Shown piece after piece: positions 23,636 through 33,104 of a stretch of 64,000 nt of DNA; the first letter of the stretch is position 1, and the number at the start of each line of letters is the position of its first letter. Source of the DNA: Kitasatospora sp040298565 (lineage in GTDB: Bacteria; Actinomycetota; Actinomycetes; Streptomycetales; Streptomycetaceae); assembly GCF_040298565.1 (NCBI RefSeq), contig NZ_JBEPAK010000001.1, positions 62,001 through 126,000 of the forward strand, in the 5' to 3' direction. A model generated the notes under the pieces. That model saw only the letters and a list, made by a program, of their open reading frames with translations, had not been told where the DNA came from and did not search any database. The translations under genes were made by a program, and so were the position numbers.

Positions 23636-24670
23636 GCGCAGCGAGGTCCGCCCGGCGTGCCACCGGCCGAGCAGGTGTTCGCCGAAGCGGGCGTCCACCA
23701 TCTCCGCCGCGGCGATGCCGAACGCGATGTCCTGCTCCAGCTCCGGCTCGGTCGCGATCAGTTCCTCGATTACCCCGCGCCTGACCAGTTGCTCGTGGAC
23801 GGCGTCCGCCTCGACGTGCTCGCGGTAGAACAGGGTGCCGTCCGGCCCGCCGCCCAGCCGCTCCAGGGCCTTCGCCAGTCGCGCGGAGCCGGGCGACGAG
23901 GTGATCTCGATGACGGCGAACTGGCCGACGGCCGCGCCGCGCAGCGCCCGGTGCAGTCCGAAGAGCGTCATCAGGTTCACCACCGCCAGCGTCGGGGCGG
24001 GAACCAGGTCCAGGCAGTGGCCGTAGCCGGGGTCGAGACCGAAGGCGGCCATCATCCTGGCGAACAGCAGGGTGTGCGCGCGGTCCGGCCGCCCGGCCCC
24101 GTACTCGTCGTACGCGATGGTCATCAGCGAGGCCTGGGCCGGGCCGTGGATCCTCGGCAGCACCCACAGCTGCGGGTCCGCCTCCTTGAGGTGGTAGATC
24201 GAGCGGTGCACCAGGTACTCGCGGGCGTGGCCGCGCTCCCCCTCGGCCAGCAGGAAGTGCGACGGCCCGGTGCCCTCCGGCGCCTCCACCAGCAGACGCT
24301 CCAGCGCCTCCCGCAGCGGCGGCGGGGAGGGCACCTCGGCGCGCACCGCGGCGAGGAAGGACTCCTCCAGCTGCCCTCGCAGGCGGAGCAGCTCGGGGTC
24401 CCACTCCCACTCGGGACGGACCCCGGGCAGGCCCCGGTCGTGCAGCTCGTAGCAGAGGTGCAGCGCGAGCTGGTGGTCCTCGCCCCACGGGTCGGTGAAC
24501 GGGCCCGGCGGCGCGACCAGCCGCCCGGTGCCGGGCGGCCCGGCCGTGGCCAGCTCCAGCACCGCGGCCGAGATCGGCCCGCGCGCCCCGACCGGGCTCG
24601 TCCTGCCCGGCTGTGTCCGCACCACGTCCGACTTCCCTTCGCCGTCGCTGCCCGTCGTCCCGCTGGCCAT
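23609..24670 (-). CDS. Heme-oxygenase-like diiron oxidase (HDO) candidate
   Basis: 353 residues from the ATG at 24670 (GGGAGG, 9-nt spacing). It is all-helical with the pattern of the 'iron-containing redox enzyme' family: a helix with 'AYDEYGAGRPDRAHTLLFARMM' (about 186-207; the E-Y-G-x-G...H block carries metal ligands) and a later helix 'FYREHVEADAVHEQLVRRG' (about 280-300), again Glu/His rich. Family members with a heme-oxygenase fold use a diiron centre and O2 for desaturation, C-C cleavage or N-oxygenation in natural-product routes. Convergent with and overlapping the CDGSH gene. Substrate unknown. Confidence 0.85.
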   Translation of the reverse strand: MASGTTGSDGEGKSDVVRTQPGRTSPVGARGPISAAVLELATAGPPGTGRLVAPPGPFTDPWGEDHQLALHLCYELHDRGLPGVRPEWEWDPELLRLRGQLEESFLAAVRAEVPSPPPLREALERLLVEAPEGTGPSHFLLAEGERGHAREYLVHRSIYHLKEADPQLWVLPRIHGPAQASLMTIAYDEYGAGRPDRAHTLLFARMMAAFGLDPGYGHCLDLVPAPTLAVVNLMTLFGLHRALRGAAVGQFAVIEITSSPGSARLAKALERLGGGPDGTLFYREHVEADAVHEQLVRRGVIEELIATEPELEQDIAFGIAAAEMVDARFGEHLLGRWHAGRTSLRSALADEPV

Positions 24671-25002
24671 CACCGGCATCCTCCCGACGTCGCCCGGTAT
24701 CCCGCCCAGGCGCGTGCCCCCGGGCCCCCGCGGCAAACCGGCCCGGGCGGCGGACCGGCCGCCGCCCGGGCTGCCGACGGGCCGTGTGAGGAAGACCACC
24801 GGCGGATGGAATCCGCAGGTCAGCGCGGTGCGAAGGGGGTCCGGGAGGGGGTGTGACGGGGCCCACCGTTTGAGAACCCGCCGGGCGCTGTGACGATGGA
24901 CGACGCCGCTGCGGAACCCGGCACCCGCGGCCATGGTCCGTGCACGACAGGTCGTGCACCCGGACCGACCCGCTGCCGGTCCCGCCCCTCGGTTTGTGAA
25001 AC
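24671..25002. other. Divergent intergenic region (332 bp)
   Basis: Lies between the start of the diiron oxidase gene and the MFS gene. No gene is supported: open frames cross it without ribosome sites. It contains the GGGAGG site for the left gene; I found no clear promoter boxes or dyads. It must hold both divergent promoters. Confidence 0.5.
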
Positions 25003-26472
25003 GTGCTGCCCGAATCCGTCCTGTCGCCGCTCGACCGGCCCAGCCTCCTGCCCGCCCAGCGGTCCGCGTCCACCCGTCCGGGCACCGCTGCCCCCGACAC
25101 CGCCCCCGCGCCCGCCGGCCCCGCGCCCGCCGCCGCCGCCCCGGCGCACACCACCGCGTCGCACACCACCGCGCCGGACACGCCGGTCCGGCCCGGCGCC
25201 GAGCGGCCGGGCTCCCGCGCGCCGTGGCGCTCGCTGCGCCACCGCAGCATGCGCTGGTGGTCGGCGGCGAACCTGGTCTCGAACGCCGGTGCCTGGATGC
25301 AGCTGACGGTCCAGAACCTGCTGGTCCTCCAGCTCACCGGCTCGGCCACCGTCACCGGGCTGTCGCTGGCCCTCCAGGTGGCGCCCGGTCTGCTGCTCGG
25401 GCTGGTCGGCGGCGCGGCGGTCGACCGGTGGCCCCGGAAGACCACCGCCGCCGTCAGCCAGGCGGCGCTGGCCCTGATCGCCTTCGGCACGGCGGCGCTG
25501 GTCGCCCTGGGCGCGCTGAGCGTCCCCGTCCTGCTGGTGCTGGCCGTGCTCACCGGGCTGATCGCCACCGTCGAGGGCCCGGCCTGCGCCCTGCTCGGCA
25601 ACGACCTGGTGCCCCGCGAGGACGTCCCGTCGGCGATCGCCGTGGGCTCGGTGGTGCACAGCGTCGGCCGACTGGCCGGCACCGCCGTCGCCGGCGTCGC
25701 GGTCGGACTGTTCGGCATGGCGAGCGCCTACCTGGCCAACGGCCTCTCCTTCGTGCTGGTCGCGCTCGTCATCCCGTTCCTGCGACCGGCCGCGGACGCC
25801 GGCGCGGCCACCGCGGCCGACACGGCCGACGGCTCGCCGGCGGCGCCGGCCCGGCAGACCGTCCGGGACGGGATCGTCTTCTTCTGCGGCCGGCGCCAGC
25901 TGGTCGCGGTCGCCTGCCTCACCGGTCTGGGCTCGCTGCTCGGCCGCAACTACGGGCTCACCCTCGCCGCCTTCGTCAACGGCGCGCTGCACGGCGGCGC
26001 CCGGGAATACGGGCTGATCGCCACGATCCTGGCCGTCGGCGGCACCGCCGGCGCCGTGCTGGCCGGCCGGCTGCGCAACCCCTCCGTCTGGTTGGTGGCC
26101 GTGCTGACGGCGGCCGGCGGGGTGCTCCAGGCCCTCGCGGCGCTGTCACCGACCCTGCTGGTCCTCGCCGTACTGGTGGTTCCGATGGCCGTCCTGGAGT
26201 CGCTGAGCGACACCGCCGTGACCACCGTCCTCCAGACCGACCCGCCGGACCACCTGCGCGGGCGGGTCCAGGGCGCCTGGCGCAGCGTCAGCACGGTCTG
26301 GGGCCTGGCCGGGCCGCCGCTGCTCGGTGCGTCGATCCAGGTACTCGGCGCACGCGGCGCGCTGCTGACCGGCGGTCTGCTGGTGAGCGGCACGGTGGGC
26401 GGCGCCGCCGCGCTGCGACGCCGCTCCGCCGAGCGGCCCCGGGACCTGGAAGGGCTCAGCCCGGCCGTGTGA
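25003..26472 (+). CDS. MFS exporter (EntS/MFS_3-like)
   Basis: 489 residues from a GTG at 25003; the start is uncertain because no ribosome site is visible. The first ~75 residues are Pro/Ala/Thr-rich, followed by 'RSLRHRSMRWWSAANLVSNAGAWMQ', the typical first helix of this group. About 12 helices follow, with 'GAAVDRWPRKTTA' between TM2 and TM3 and 'DPPDHLRGRVQGAWRS' in the C-terminal half. Homologues such as EntS export siderophores or other small molecules. The neighbouring lanthipeptide genes lack a transporter, but this gene is separated from them by four genes, so a link is only speculative. Confidence 0.88.
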   Translation: MLPESVLSPLDRPSLLPAQRSASTRPGTAAPDTAPAPAGPAPAAAAPAHTTASHTTAPDTPVRPGAERPGSRAPWRSLRHRSMRWWSAANLVSNAGAWMQLTVQNLLVLQLTGSATVTGLSLALQVAPGLLLGLVGGAAVDRWPRKTTAAVSQAALALIAFGTAALVALGALSVPVLLVLAVLTGLIATVEGPACALLGNDLVPREDVPSAIAVGSVVHSVGRLAGTAVAGVAVGLFGMASAYLANGLSFVLVALVIPFLRPAADAGAATAADTADGSPAAPARQTVRDGIVFFCGRRQLVAVACLTGLGSLLGRNYGLTLAAFVNGALHGGAREYGLIATILAVGGTAGAVLAGRLRNPSVWLVAVLTAAGGVLQALAALSPTLLVLAVLVVPMAVLESLSDTAVTTVLQTDPPDHLRGRVQGAWRSVSTVWGLAGPPLLGASIQVLGARGALLTGGLLVSGTVGGAAALRRRSAERPRDLEGLSPAV

Positions 26473-26577
26473 CGGACGGGCGTCCGGCCAACTGGTCGGA
26501 CGGGCGTTCGGCCGGCCGGTCGGGCGGGCTGCGGGGCGCGGTGTTTCCACCCGTCCGAACCGGGCACGCGCGGCGGC

Positions 26578-27405
26578 ATGGACAGGCCTCCCCCGACGCG
26601 AACCGCCCGCCGGCGCCGCTACCTGCTCTGCCCGCCCGTCCACTTCTCCGTGGACTACGCCATCAACCCGTGGATGGACCCGGGCAGGCCCGTCGACCGC
26701 ACGGCCGCGCTGCACCAGTGGACCCACCTGTGCACGGTCCTGCGCCGCCTCGGTCACCAGGTGGAACTGATCGACCCCCAGCCCGGCCTGCCCGACATGG
26801 TGTACACCGCCAACGGGGCGACGGTGGTGCAGGGCCGGGCCCTGGTGGCCCGCTTCCGGCACCGCGAGCGCGCGCCGGAGGCGGAGGCGCACCGCCGCTG
26901 GTTCGCCGCCGCGGGCTACCACCCCGTCCGGACGGCCGGCCTGGTGAACGAGGGCGAGGGCGACCTCCTGCTCGCCGGCTCCCGCATCCTGGCCGCGACG
27001 GGCTTCCGCACCAGCCGCGAGGCGCACCGGGAGGCAGGGCGGTTCCTGGGGCGCGAAGTGGTCACGCTGACGCTGGTCGACCCGCGGTTCTACCACCTCG
27101 ACACCGCGCTCGCCGTCCTGGACGACGACCTGATCATGTACTACCCCCCGGCGTTCTCCGCGGAGAGCCGGCGGGTGCTGCGCCGGCTCTACCCGAACGC
27201 CCTCCTCGCCACCGAGGACGACGCCGCGGTCCTCGGCCTGAACGCGGTCAGCGACGGCCGGCACGTCGTGCTCCCCGCCGCCGCGCACGGCCTCGCCACC
27301 CGGCTGCGCGCCGAGGGGTACGTCCCCGTCCCGGTCCACCTGCCCGAACTCCTCAAGGGCGGCGGCGGCCCGAAGTGCTGCACCCTCGAACTGCGCCCGG
27401 CGTGA
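26578..27405 (+). CDS. Amidinotransferase/DDAH-family hydrolase
   Basis: 275 residues, ATG at 26578. The guanidino-modifying pentein fold is recognised from 'DMVYTANGATVVQGRALVARF', 'GLVNEGEGDLLLAGSRILAATGFRTS', the catalytic His in 'FYHLDTALAVLDDD' and the nucleophilic Cys near the end in 'GPKCCTLELRPA'. Dimethylargininases hydrolyse methylated arginine to citrulline, and close relatives act on arginine or ornithine-linked steps; the exact substrate is not fixed by what I can see. It has two adjacent Cys at the active site (KCCT). No ornithine aminotransferase gene is next to it. Confidence 0.88.
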   Translation: MDRPPPTRTARRRRYLLCPPVHFSVDYAINPWMDPGRPVDRTAALHQWTHLCTVLRRLGHQVELIDPQPGLPDMVYTANGATVVQGRALVARFRHRERAPEAEAHRRWFAAAGYHPVRTAGLVNEGEGDLLLAGSRILAATGFRTSREAHREAGRFLGREVVTLTLVDPRFYHLDTALAVLDDDLIMYYPPAFSAESRRVLRRLYPNALLATEDDAAVLGLNAVSDGRHVVLPAAAHGLATRLRAEGYVPVPVHLPELLKGGGGPKCCTLELRPA

Positions 27406-27431
27406 CCGGGCCGCCCCGCGGCCGCGGTGGA

Positions 27432-27755
27432 TCAGCGCCGCAGGCCCCGGTGGCGCCCCAGTAGGCGCAGCCCCGCGAGCAGCGACGTCAGGGCCCACAC
27501 CACGCCGAAGCCCGCCAGCACGCCGGGCGAGTGGACGTCCGCGCTGACCAGCAGCAGACCGGTCGACAGGGCCACCAGCAGCGCCAGGACGGCGGACGGC
27601 ACGCGTACGGCGCCCCGCAGGACACCGCCCAGCACCCAACGGGGCCCGCGCCGCATCGTCCGCAGCGCACGGTCCAGTCGGCCGTCCGCCCGCAGGGTCT
27701 CCTCGATCTCCGCCAGGATGCGCTGCTCCCGGCGGGAGAGCTCCGGCCCGTCCAT
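27432..27755 (-). CDS. DUF3040 membrane protein
   Basis: 107 residues from the ATG at 27755, chosen because GGAGG lies 8 nt before it (an ATG at 27770 would put that site inside the gene). It opens with the DUF3040 pattern 'LSRREQRILAEIEETLRADGRLDRALR', an amphipathic helix, followed by two membrane segments (about 50-70 and 77-97) and a basic tail. The family is common in actinomycetes; function unknown. Convergent with the DDAH-like gene (26 bp). Confidence 0.88.
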   Translation of the reverse strand: MDGPELSRREQRILAEIEETLRADGRLDRALRTMRRGPRWVLGGVLRGAVRVPSAVLALLVALSTGLLLVSADVHSPGVLAGFGVVWALTSLLAGLRLLGRHRGLRR

Positions 27756-27904
27756 CGCCGACACCTCCACCGGGCGGCTGCCCAGCCCGCCCGGGCGTAA
27801 CCGGCACCCGCCCGGGTGCCCCCGGCTCGCGGGGCCGGGCCCCGGACGGTCTCGTGGATCGGGAGGCGTGCACGGTTTTCCGCCTCCACGGAAGGAGACC
27901 GGCT

Positions 27905-28804
27905 GTGGAGCAGCGACCAGGGCATCCGCCGAGGATGGGCTTCTTCACCGACACCTCGGTGTGCATCGGCTGCAAGGCCTGCGAGGTGGCGTGCAAGGAG
28001 TGGAACGCGATCCCCGAGGACGGCCTCGAACTGACCGGGATGTCCTACGACAACACCGGCGGCCTGGGCGCCGACACCTGGCGCCACGTCGCGTTCATCG
28101 AGCAGAGCAGGCCCCCGGGCGGCGTCTGGACGGTCGCCGACCACGGCCGGGTCGACGTCTTCGCCGAGGCGCAGCGCCTCGGCCGCCCCGCCGGGGACGG
28201 CGAGCGCATCGCGCCGGTCGCCCCCGAGGGGCGGACCGAGTTGCGCTGGCTGATGTCCTCCGACGTGTGCAAGCACTGCACGCGGGCGGGCTGCCTGGAC
28301 GTGTGCCCCACCGGCGCGCTGTTCCGGACCGAGTTCGGCACGGTGGTGGTCCAGCAGGACGTCTGCAACGGCTGCGGCTACTGCGTGCCGGCGTGCCCGT
28401 ACGGCGTGATCGACCAGCGGCCGGACGACGGGCGGGTGTGGAAGTGCACGATGTGCTACGACCGGTTGGGCTCCGGGCTGGAGCCGGCCTGCGCCAAGGC
28501 CTGCCCCACCGACTCGATCCGGTTCGGGCCGCTCGAGGAACTGCGGGAACAGGCCGCGGAGCGCGTGCGGGTGCTCCAGGAGGCCGGGGTCGAGGGCGCC
28601 CGGCTGTACGGCCACGACCCGCAGGACGGCGTGGGCGGGGACGGCGCCTTCTTCCTGCTGCTGGACGAGCCCGAGGTGTACGGCCTGCCGCCCCGCCCGG
28701 TGGTGACCACCCGTGACCTGCCCGCCATGTGGCGCCGGGCCGCGCTCGCGGCCGTCACGGTGGCCGCCGGCGTGGCGGCGTGCTGTCTGCGGAGGGCCCG
28801 ATGA
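27905..28804 (+). CDS. fdhB: Formate dehydrogenase iron-sulfur (beta) subunit
   Basis: 299 residues from the GTG at 27905 after GAAGGAGA; an upstream ATG at 27854 has no such site. Four 4Fe-4S cysteine sets are visible: 'CIGCKACEVACKEW', 'CKHCTRAGCLDVCPTGA', 'CNGCGYCVPACPYGV', and 'CTMCYDRLGSGLEPACAKACP'. A C-terminal hydrophobic helix (WRRAALAAVTVAAGVAACCL) can anchor it in the membrane. This is the electron-transfer subunit of FDH-N/O-type enzymes, passing electrons from the molybdenum (or tungsten) subunit to the membrane subunit. It overlaps the next gene by ATGA. Confidence 0.93.
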   Translation: MEQRPGHPPRMGFFTDTSVCIGCKACEVACKEWNAIPEDGLELTGMSYDNTGGLGADTWRHVAFIEQSRPPGGVWTVADHGRVDVFAEAQRLGRPAGDGERIAPVAPEGRTELRWLMSSDVCKHCTRAGCLDVCPTGALFRTEFGTVVVQQDVCNGCGYCVPACPYGVIDQRPDDGRVWKCTMCYDRLGSGLEPACAKACPTDSIRFGPLEELREQAAERVRVLQEAGVEGARLYGHDPQDGVGGDGAFFLLLDEPEVYGLPPRPVVTTRDLPAMWRRAALAAVTVAAGVAACCLRRAR

Positions 28805-29760
28805 GCGGGGCGCGCGCAGGGCGGGGCGGACGGACCCGTGGGGAGCGGGCGATGGTGCCGCCGGCGGAGTTCGGCTCGTACTACGGCCGGCCGGTGCTGA
28901 AGCGGCCGGTCTGGAAGCCGCTGGACATCGCCGGCTACCTGTTCCTCGGCGGCCTCGCCGGCGGTTCCTCGGTGCTGGCCGCCGGCGCCGGGGCGTCCGG
29001 GCACGGCGCGCTCGCGCGACCGCTGCAGGTGGGCGCGTTCGGGGCGATCTCCCTGTCGCTGGTGGCGCTGGTCCACGACCTCGGCCGCCCGGGACGTTTC
29101 CTCAACATGCTGCGGGTGGTCAAGCCGACCTCGCCGATGAGCATCGGTTCCTGGCTGCTGTCCGGGTACGCGCCGCTGGCGGGCGCCGCCGCCGCGAGCG
29201 CCCTGAGCGGCCGGCTGCCGCGCGTGGGCCGGGCCGCCGGGGCGGGAGCCGCCCTGCTGGGGCCGGCGGTGTGCACCTACACGGCCGTGCTGATCAGCGA
29301 CACCGCGGTGCCGACCTGGCACGACGGCCACCGGGAGCTGCCGTTCGTCTTCGGCGGGTCCGCGGTGTCCGCAGCGGCGGGCCTCGGCCTGCTGGCCGCG
29401 CCGGTCGCCCAGAACGGGCCGGCCCGGCGCGCCGCCGCCTTCGGGGCCGCGCTGGAGATCGGCGCGACCCGGCTGATGACCCGCCGGCTCGGGCTGAGCG
29501 CCGAGCCGCTGCACACCGGGCGACCCGGCCGGCTGATGCGCGCGGCGGAGCTGCTGACCGGTCTCGGGACGGCGCTCGCGCTCGGCGCCGGGCACCGGGA
29601 CCGGCGGGTGGCTGCGGCCGCGGGGGCGGCGCTGCTGGCCGGATCCGCCGCGCTGCGGTTCGGGGTCTTCCTCGGCGGCGTGCGGTCCGCCGAGGATCCC
29701 AAGTACACCGTCCTCCCCCAGCGGGAGCGCCTGGACGCCGAACACCGGGCTGCGGGATGA
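28801..29760 (+). CDS. NrfD-like membrane subunit of formate dehydrogenase
   Basis: 319 residues, ATG at 28801 in an ATGA overlap with the beta-subunit gene. About eight membrane helices; the opening 'SYYGRPVLKRPVWKPLDIAGYLFLGGLAGGSSVLAAGA' and 'LVALVHDLGRPGRFLNMLRVVKPTSPMSIGSWLL' are the hallmark of the NrfD/PsrC family, which holds the quinone site. In this operon it takes the place of the usual cytochrome b556 (FdhC/FdoI) subunit. It should pass electrons from the Fe-S subunit to menaquinone. The C-terminus 'RSAEDPKYTVLPQRERL' is also typical. Confidence 0.92.
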   Translation: MSGARAGRGGRTRGERAMVPPAEFGSYYGRPVLKRPVWKPLDIAGYLFLGGLAGGSSVLAAGAGASGHGALARPLQVGAFGAISLSLVALVHDLGRPGRFLNMLRVVKPTSPMSIGSWLLSGYAPLAGAAAASALSGRLPRVGRAAGAGAALLGPAVCTYTAVLISDTAVPTWHDGHRELPFVFGGSAVSAAAGLGLLAAPVAQNGPARRAAAFGAALEIGATRLMTRRLGLSAEPLHTGRPGRLMRAAELLTGLGTALALGAGHRDRRVAAAAGAALLAGSAALRFGVFLGGVRSAEDPKYTVLPQRERLDAEHRAAG

Positions 29761-29826
29761 GGTGCACGTGGTGATGATGGGAGTCGGCGGCCCGCGAGCG
29801 GGCGCCCGGCACGAGGAGGTCCCGTC

Positions 29827-32800
29827 GTGGGCGTACTGACCTGGATCGACTCCTGGCCGGTCTACCGGCAGCTGACCGGCACCGACCCGCTGGGCCGGGG
29901 CGAGGCGGCCAGGAGCGCCCGCACCGAGGCCCTCGCCCCCCGGACCGACACGGCCGACCGGGTGGTCAAGTCCGTCTGCCCGTACTGCGCGGTCGGCTGC
30001 GGCCAGGACGTGTACGTCGAGGACGGCCGGGTCACCCAGATCGAGGGCGACCCCGACTCGCCGGTCTCCCGGGGCCGGCTGTGCCCGAAGGGCTCGGCCA
30101 CCCTCCAGCTGACCACCGGGGCGGCCCGCGAGTACCGGGTGCTGTACCGCCGCCCGCACGGCACCGACTGGGAGCCGCTGCCCCTGGACACCGCGATGGA
30201 CATGATCGCCGACCGGGTGATCGCGGCCCGCCGGTCCGGCTGGCAGTGGGAGGTCGACGGGGCGCGCACCCGCCGCACGATGGGTTTCGCCAGCCTGGGC
30301 GGCGCGACGCTGGACAACGAGGAGAACTACCTGATCAAGAAGCTGTTCACCGCGCTGGGTGCGGTGCAGATCGAGAACCAGGCCCGTATTTGACACTCCT
30401 CCACCGTCCCCGGTCTGGGGACCTCGTTCGGCCGCGGCGGTGCCACGACCTTCCAGCAGGACCTGCAGCACTCCGACTGCATCGTCATCCAGGGCTCCAA
30501 CATGGCCGAGTGCCACCCGGTGGGCTTCCAGTGGGTGATGGAGGCCAAGGCGCGCGGAGCCAAGGTGGTCCACGTGGACCCGCGGTTCACCCGGACCAGC
30601 GCCCTGGCCGACCTGCACGTGCCGCTGCGCGCCGGAAGTGACATCGCGTTCCTCGGCGGCATCGTCAACCACGTGCTCCGCCAGGAGAAGTACTTCCGCG
30701 AGTACGTCGTGGCGTACACCAACGCGCCGGTGGTGCTGCGCGAGGACTTCCGGGACACCGAGGACCTCGACGGGCTGTTCTCCGGGTTCGATCCCGAGGC
30801 CCGCACCTACGACCCCGCGACCTGGCAGTACCGGGGGCTGGAGGTGCAGGCGGCCTCCGGGCAGCGTGACGAGCAGTACGAGCGGCGGACGGAGAGCATG
30901 GGCCGCGGCGAGGCCCACGGCTCCGGCGGCGCGCCGATCGGCGAGGAGGAGCCCGAGCGGGACGAGACGCTGACCCACCCGCGCTGCGTCTTCCAGGTGC
31001 TCAAGCGGCACTACGCGCGCTACACGCCGGAGCTGGTGGAGCGGGTCTGCGGCGTGCCGCAGGACGTCTTCCGGCAGGTCTGCGAGCTGGTGACGGAGAA
31101 CTCCGGACGGGAGCGGACCACGGCCTTCGCGTACGCGGTCGGCTGGACCCAGCACACCGTCGGCGCCCAGTACATCCGCACCGCCGCCGTGCTGCAGCTG
31201 CTGCTCGGCAACATCGGCCGCCCCGGCGGCGGCATCCTGGCCCTGCGCGGACACGCCTCGATCCAGGGCAGCACCGACATCCCGACGCTGTTCAACCTGC
31301 TCCCCGGCTACATCCCGATGCCGTACGCCCACCCCGACGAGACGCTGGACAGCTTCGTCAAGGCGGAGGCCGCCCACAAGGGCTACTGGGGCGAGATGCG
31401 CTCCTACCTGGTGAGCCTGCTGAAGGCGTACTGGGGCGAGGCCGCGCAGCCGGAGAACGACTTCCGCTTCGACTACCTGCCGCGGCTGACCGGTTCGCAC
31501 AGCACCTACGAGACGGTGCTGGCCCAACGGGAGGGCACCTGCCGGGGCTACTTCCTGTTCGGCGAGAACCCGGCGGTCGGCTCGGCCGACACCAAGCTGC
31601 AACGGCTCGGCATGGCCAACCTGGACTGGCTGGTGGTGCGCGACTTCTCGCTGATCGAGAGCGCGACCTGGTGGAAGGACGGGCCGGAGATCGCGAGCGG
31701 CGAGCTGCGGACCGCGGACATCGGCACCGAGGTCTTCTTCCTGCCCGCCGCCGCCCACACCGAGAAGGACGGCAGCTTCACCAACACCCAGCGGATGCTC
31801 CAGTGGCACCACGCGGCCGTGGAGCCCGCCGGGGAGGCCCGCAGCGACCTCTGGTTCACCTTCCACCTCGGCCGGATCATCCGGGAGAAGCTCGCCGCCT
31901 CCACCGAGGAGATGGACCGTCCGCTGCTCGACCTGGTCTGGGACTACCCCACCCGCGGTCCGCTCGACGAGCCGGACGCCGAGGCCGTCCTCGCCGAGAT
32001 CAACGGCCGGGACGCCCGGGGCCGCCCGCTGTCCTCGTACACCCAGCTCAAGGACGACGGCTCCACCGCGTGCGGCTGCTGGATCTACTGCGGCGTCCGC
32101 GCCGACGGGGTGAACCAGGCGGCCCGGCGCAAGCCCGGCGCGGAGCAGGACTGGGTGGCCAAGGAGTGGGGCTGGGCGTGGCCGGCCAACCGCCGGATCC
32201 TCTACAACCGGGCCTCCGCCGACCCGCAGGGCCGGCCGTGGAGCGAGCGCAAGGCGCTGGTCTGGTGGGACGCCGAGGCCGGCCGCTGGACCGGGCACGA
32301 CGTCCCCGACTTCCCCGTCGACCGGGCGCCCTCCTACCGCCCGCCGCCGGGGGCCCGGGCCGCGGACGCGCTCTCGGGCGTCGACCCCTTCGTGATGCAG
32401 GCGGACGGCAAGGGCTGGCTGTTCGCCCCCGCCGGACTGACCGACGGACCGCTGCCCACCCACTACGAGCCGCAGGACTCGCCGTTCGACAACGCGCTGT
32501 ACGGCCGGCAGCGCAACCCCGTCCGGCACCTGATGCCCTCGCTGCCGGACAACCGGTACCAGCCGAGCGGCAGCGAACCCGGCTCGGAGGTCTTCCCGTA
32601 CGTGGCGACCACCTATCGCCTCACCGAGCACCACACGGCGGGCGGCATGTCGCGCTGGCAGCCGTACCTGGCCGAGCTGCAGCCCGAGATGTTCTGCGAG
32701 GTGTCGCCCGGGCTCGCGGCCGAGCGCGGGCTGGAGCACCTGGGCTGGGCCACGGTGGTGACGGCGCGGGGCGTGATCGAGGCCCGGGTGCTGGTCACGG

Positions 32801-33069
32801 ACCGCATGGTGCCGCTGCGCGTCCAGGGCCGTACGCTGCACCAGGTCGGGCTGCCCTACCACTGGGGCCCGAACGGCTGCACCACCGGCGACGCGGCGAA
32901 CGAGCTGCTGCACCTGTCCCTGGATCCCAACGTCCACATCCAGGAGGCCAAGGCGATGGCCTGCGACATCCGGCCCGGCCGGCGGCCGCGCGGGGCCGCC
33001 GCGGTGGAACTGGTCCGGGAGTACTGCCGGCGGGCGGGCATCACGGAGCGCACCGGCACCGAGCCGTGA
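29827..33069 (+). CDS. fdhA: Selenocysteine formate dehydrogenase catalytic (alpha) subunit, in-frame UGA
   Basis: 1080 residues if the TGA at 30391-30393 is read as selenocysteine (residue 189). GTG start at 29827 after GAGGAGG. Residues 51-86 bind a 4Fe-4S cluster (CPYCAVGC...GRLCPKG). The codon context 'ENQARI-U-HSST' is where FDH-N/O and FdhF carry Sec ligating Mo/W, and the frame continues without shift as 'LGTSFGRGGATTFQQDLQ' to the bis-MGD domains and the C-terminal 'HWGPNGCTTGDAANELLH'. A SECIS-type hairpin follows the TGA. The enzyme oxidises formate to CO2. No twin-arginine signal is present at the N-terminus, so it probably faces the cytoplasm. Standard gene callers would split it in two. 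Confidence 0.95.
30391..30428 (+). promoter_or_regulatory. UGA selenocysteine codon and bacterial SECIS element
   Basis: The TGA at 30391-30393 is followed after 12 nt by a hairpin with a perfect 6-bp stem, GTCCCC (30406-30411) and GGGGAC (30417-30422), closing the apical loop GGTCT. This loop sequence and distance match the E. coli fdhF/fdnG SECIS, whose loop G and U contact SelB. All Sec machinery genes lie just downstream. Confidence 0.92.
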
Positions 33070-33104
33070 CCGGCGCACGGCGGCTCGTACGTGCCGCGCC
33101 GCGC

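Noticed and set aside
25003..26472. MFS exporter as the lanthipeptide exporter
   Set aside because: Separated from the precursor by four genes and of a siderophore-export type; no sequence evidence for the link.
24933..27464. 843-codon plus-strand frame over the MFS and DDAH genes
   Set aside because: Same-strand shadow frame, Arg/Pro/Gly-rich; both real genes have family motifs in other frames.
30391..30393. fdhA as a nonsense-mutated pseudogene or two genes
   Set aside because: The TGA sits at the catalytic Sec position, the frame resumes exactly, a SECIS follows, and all Sec genes are adjacent.
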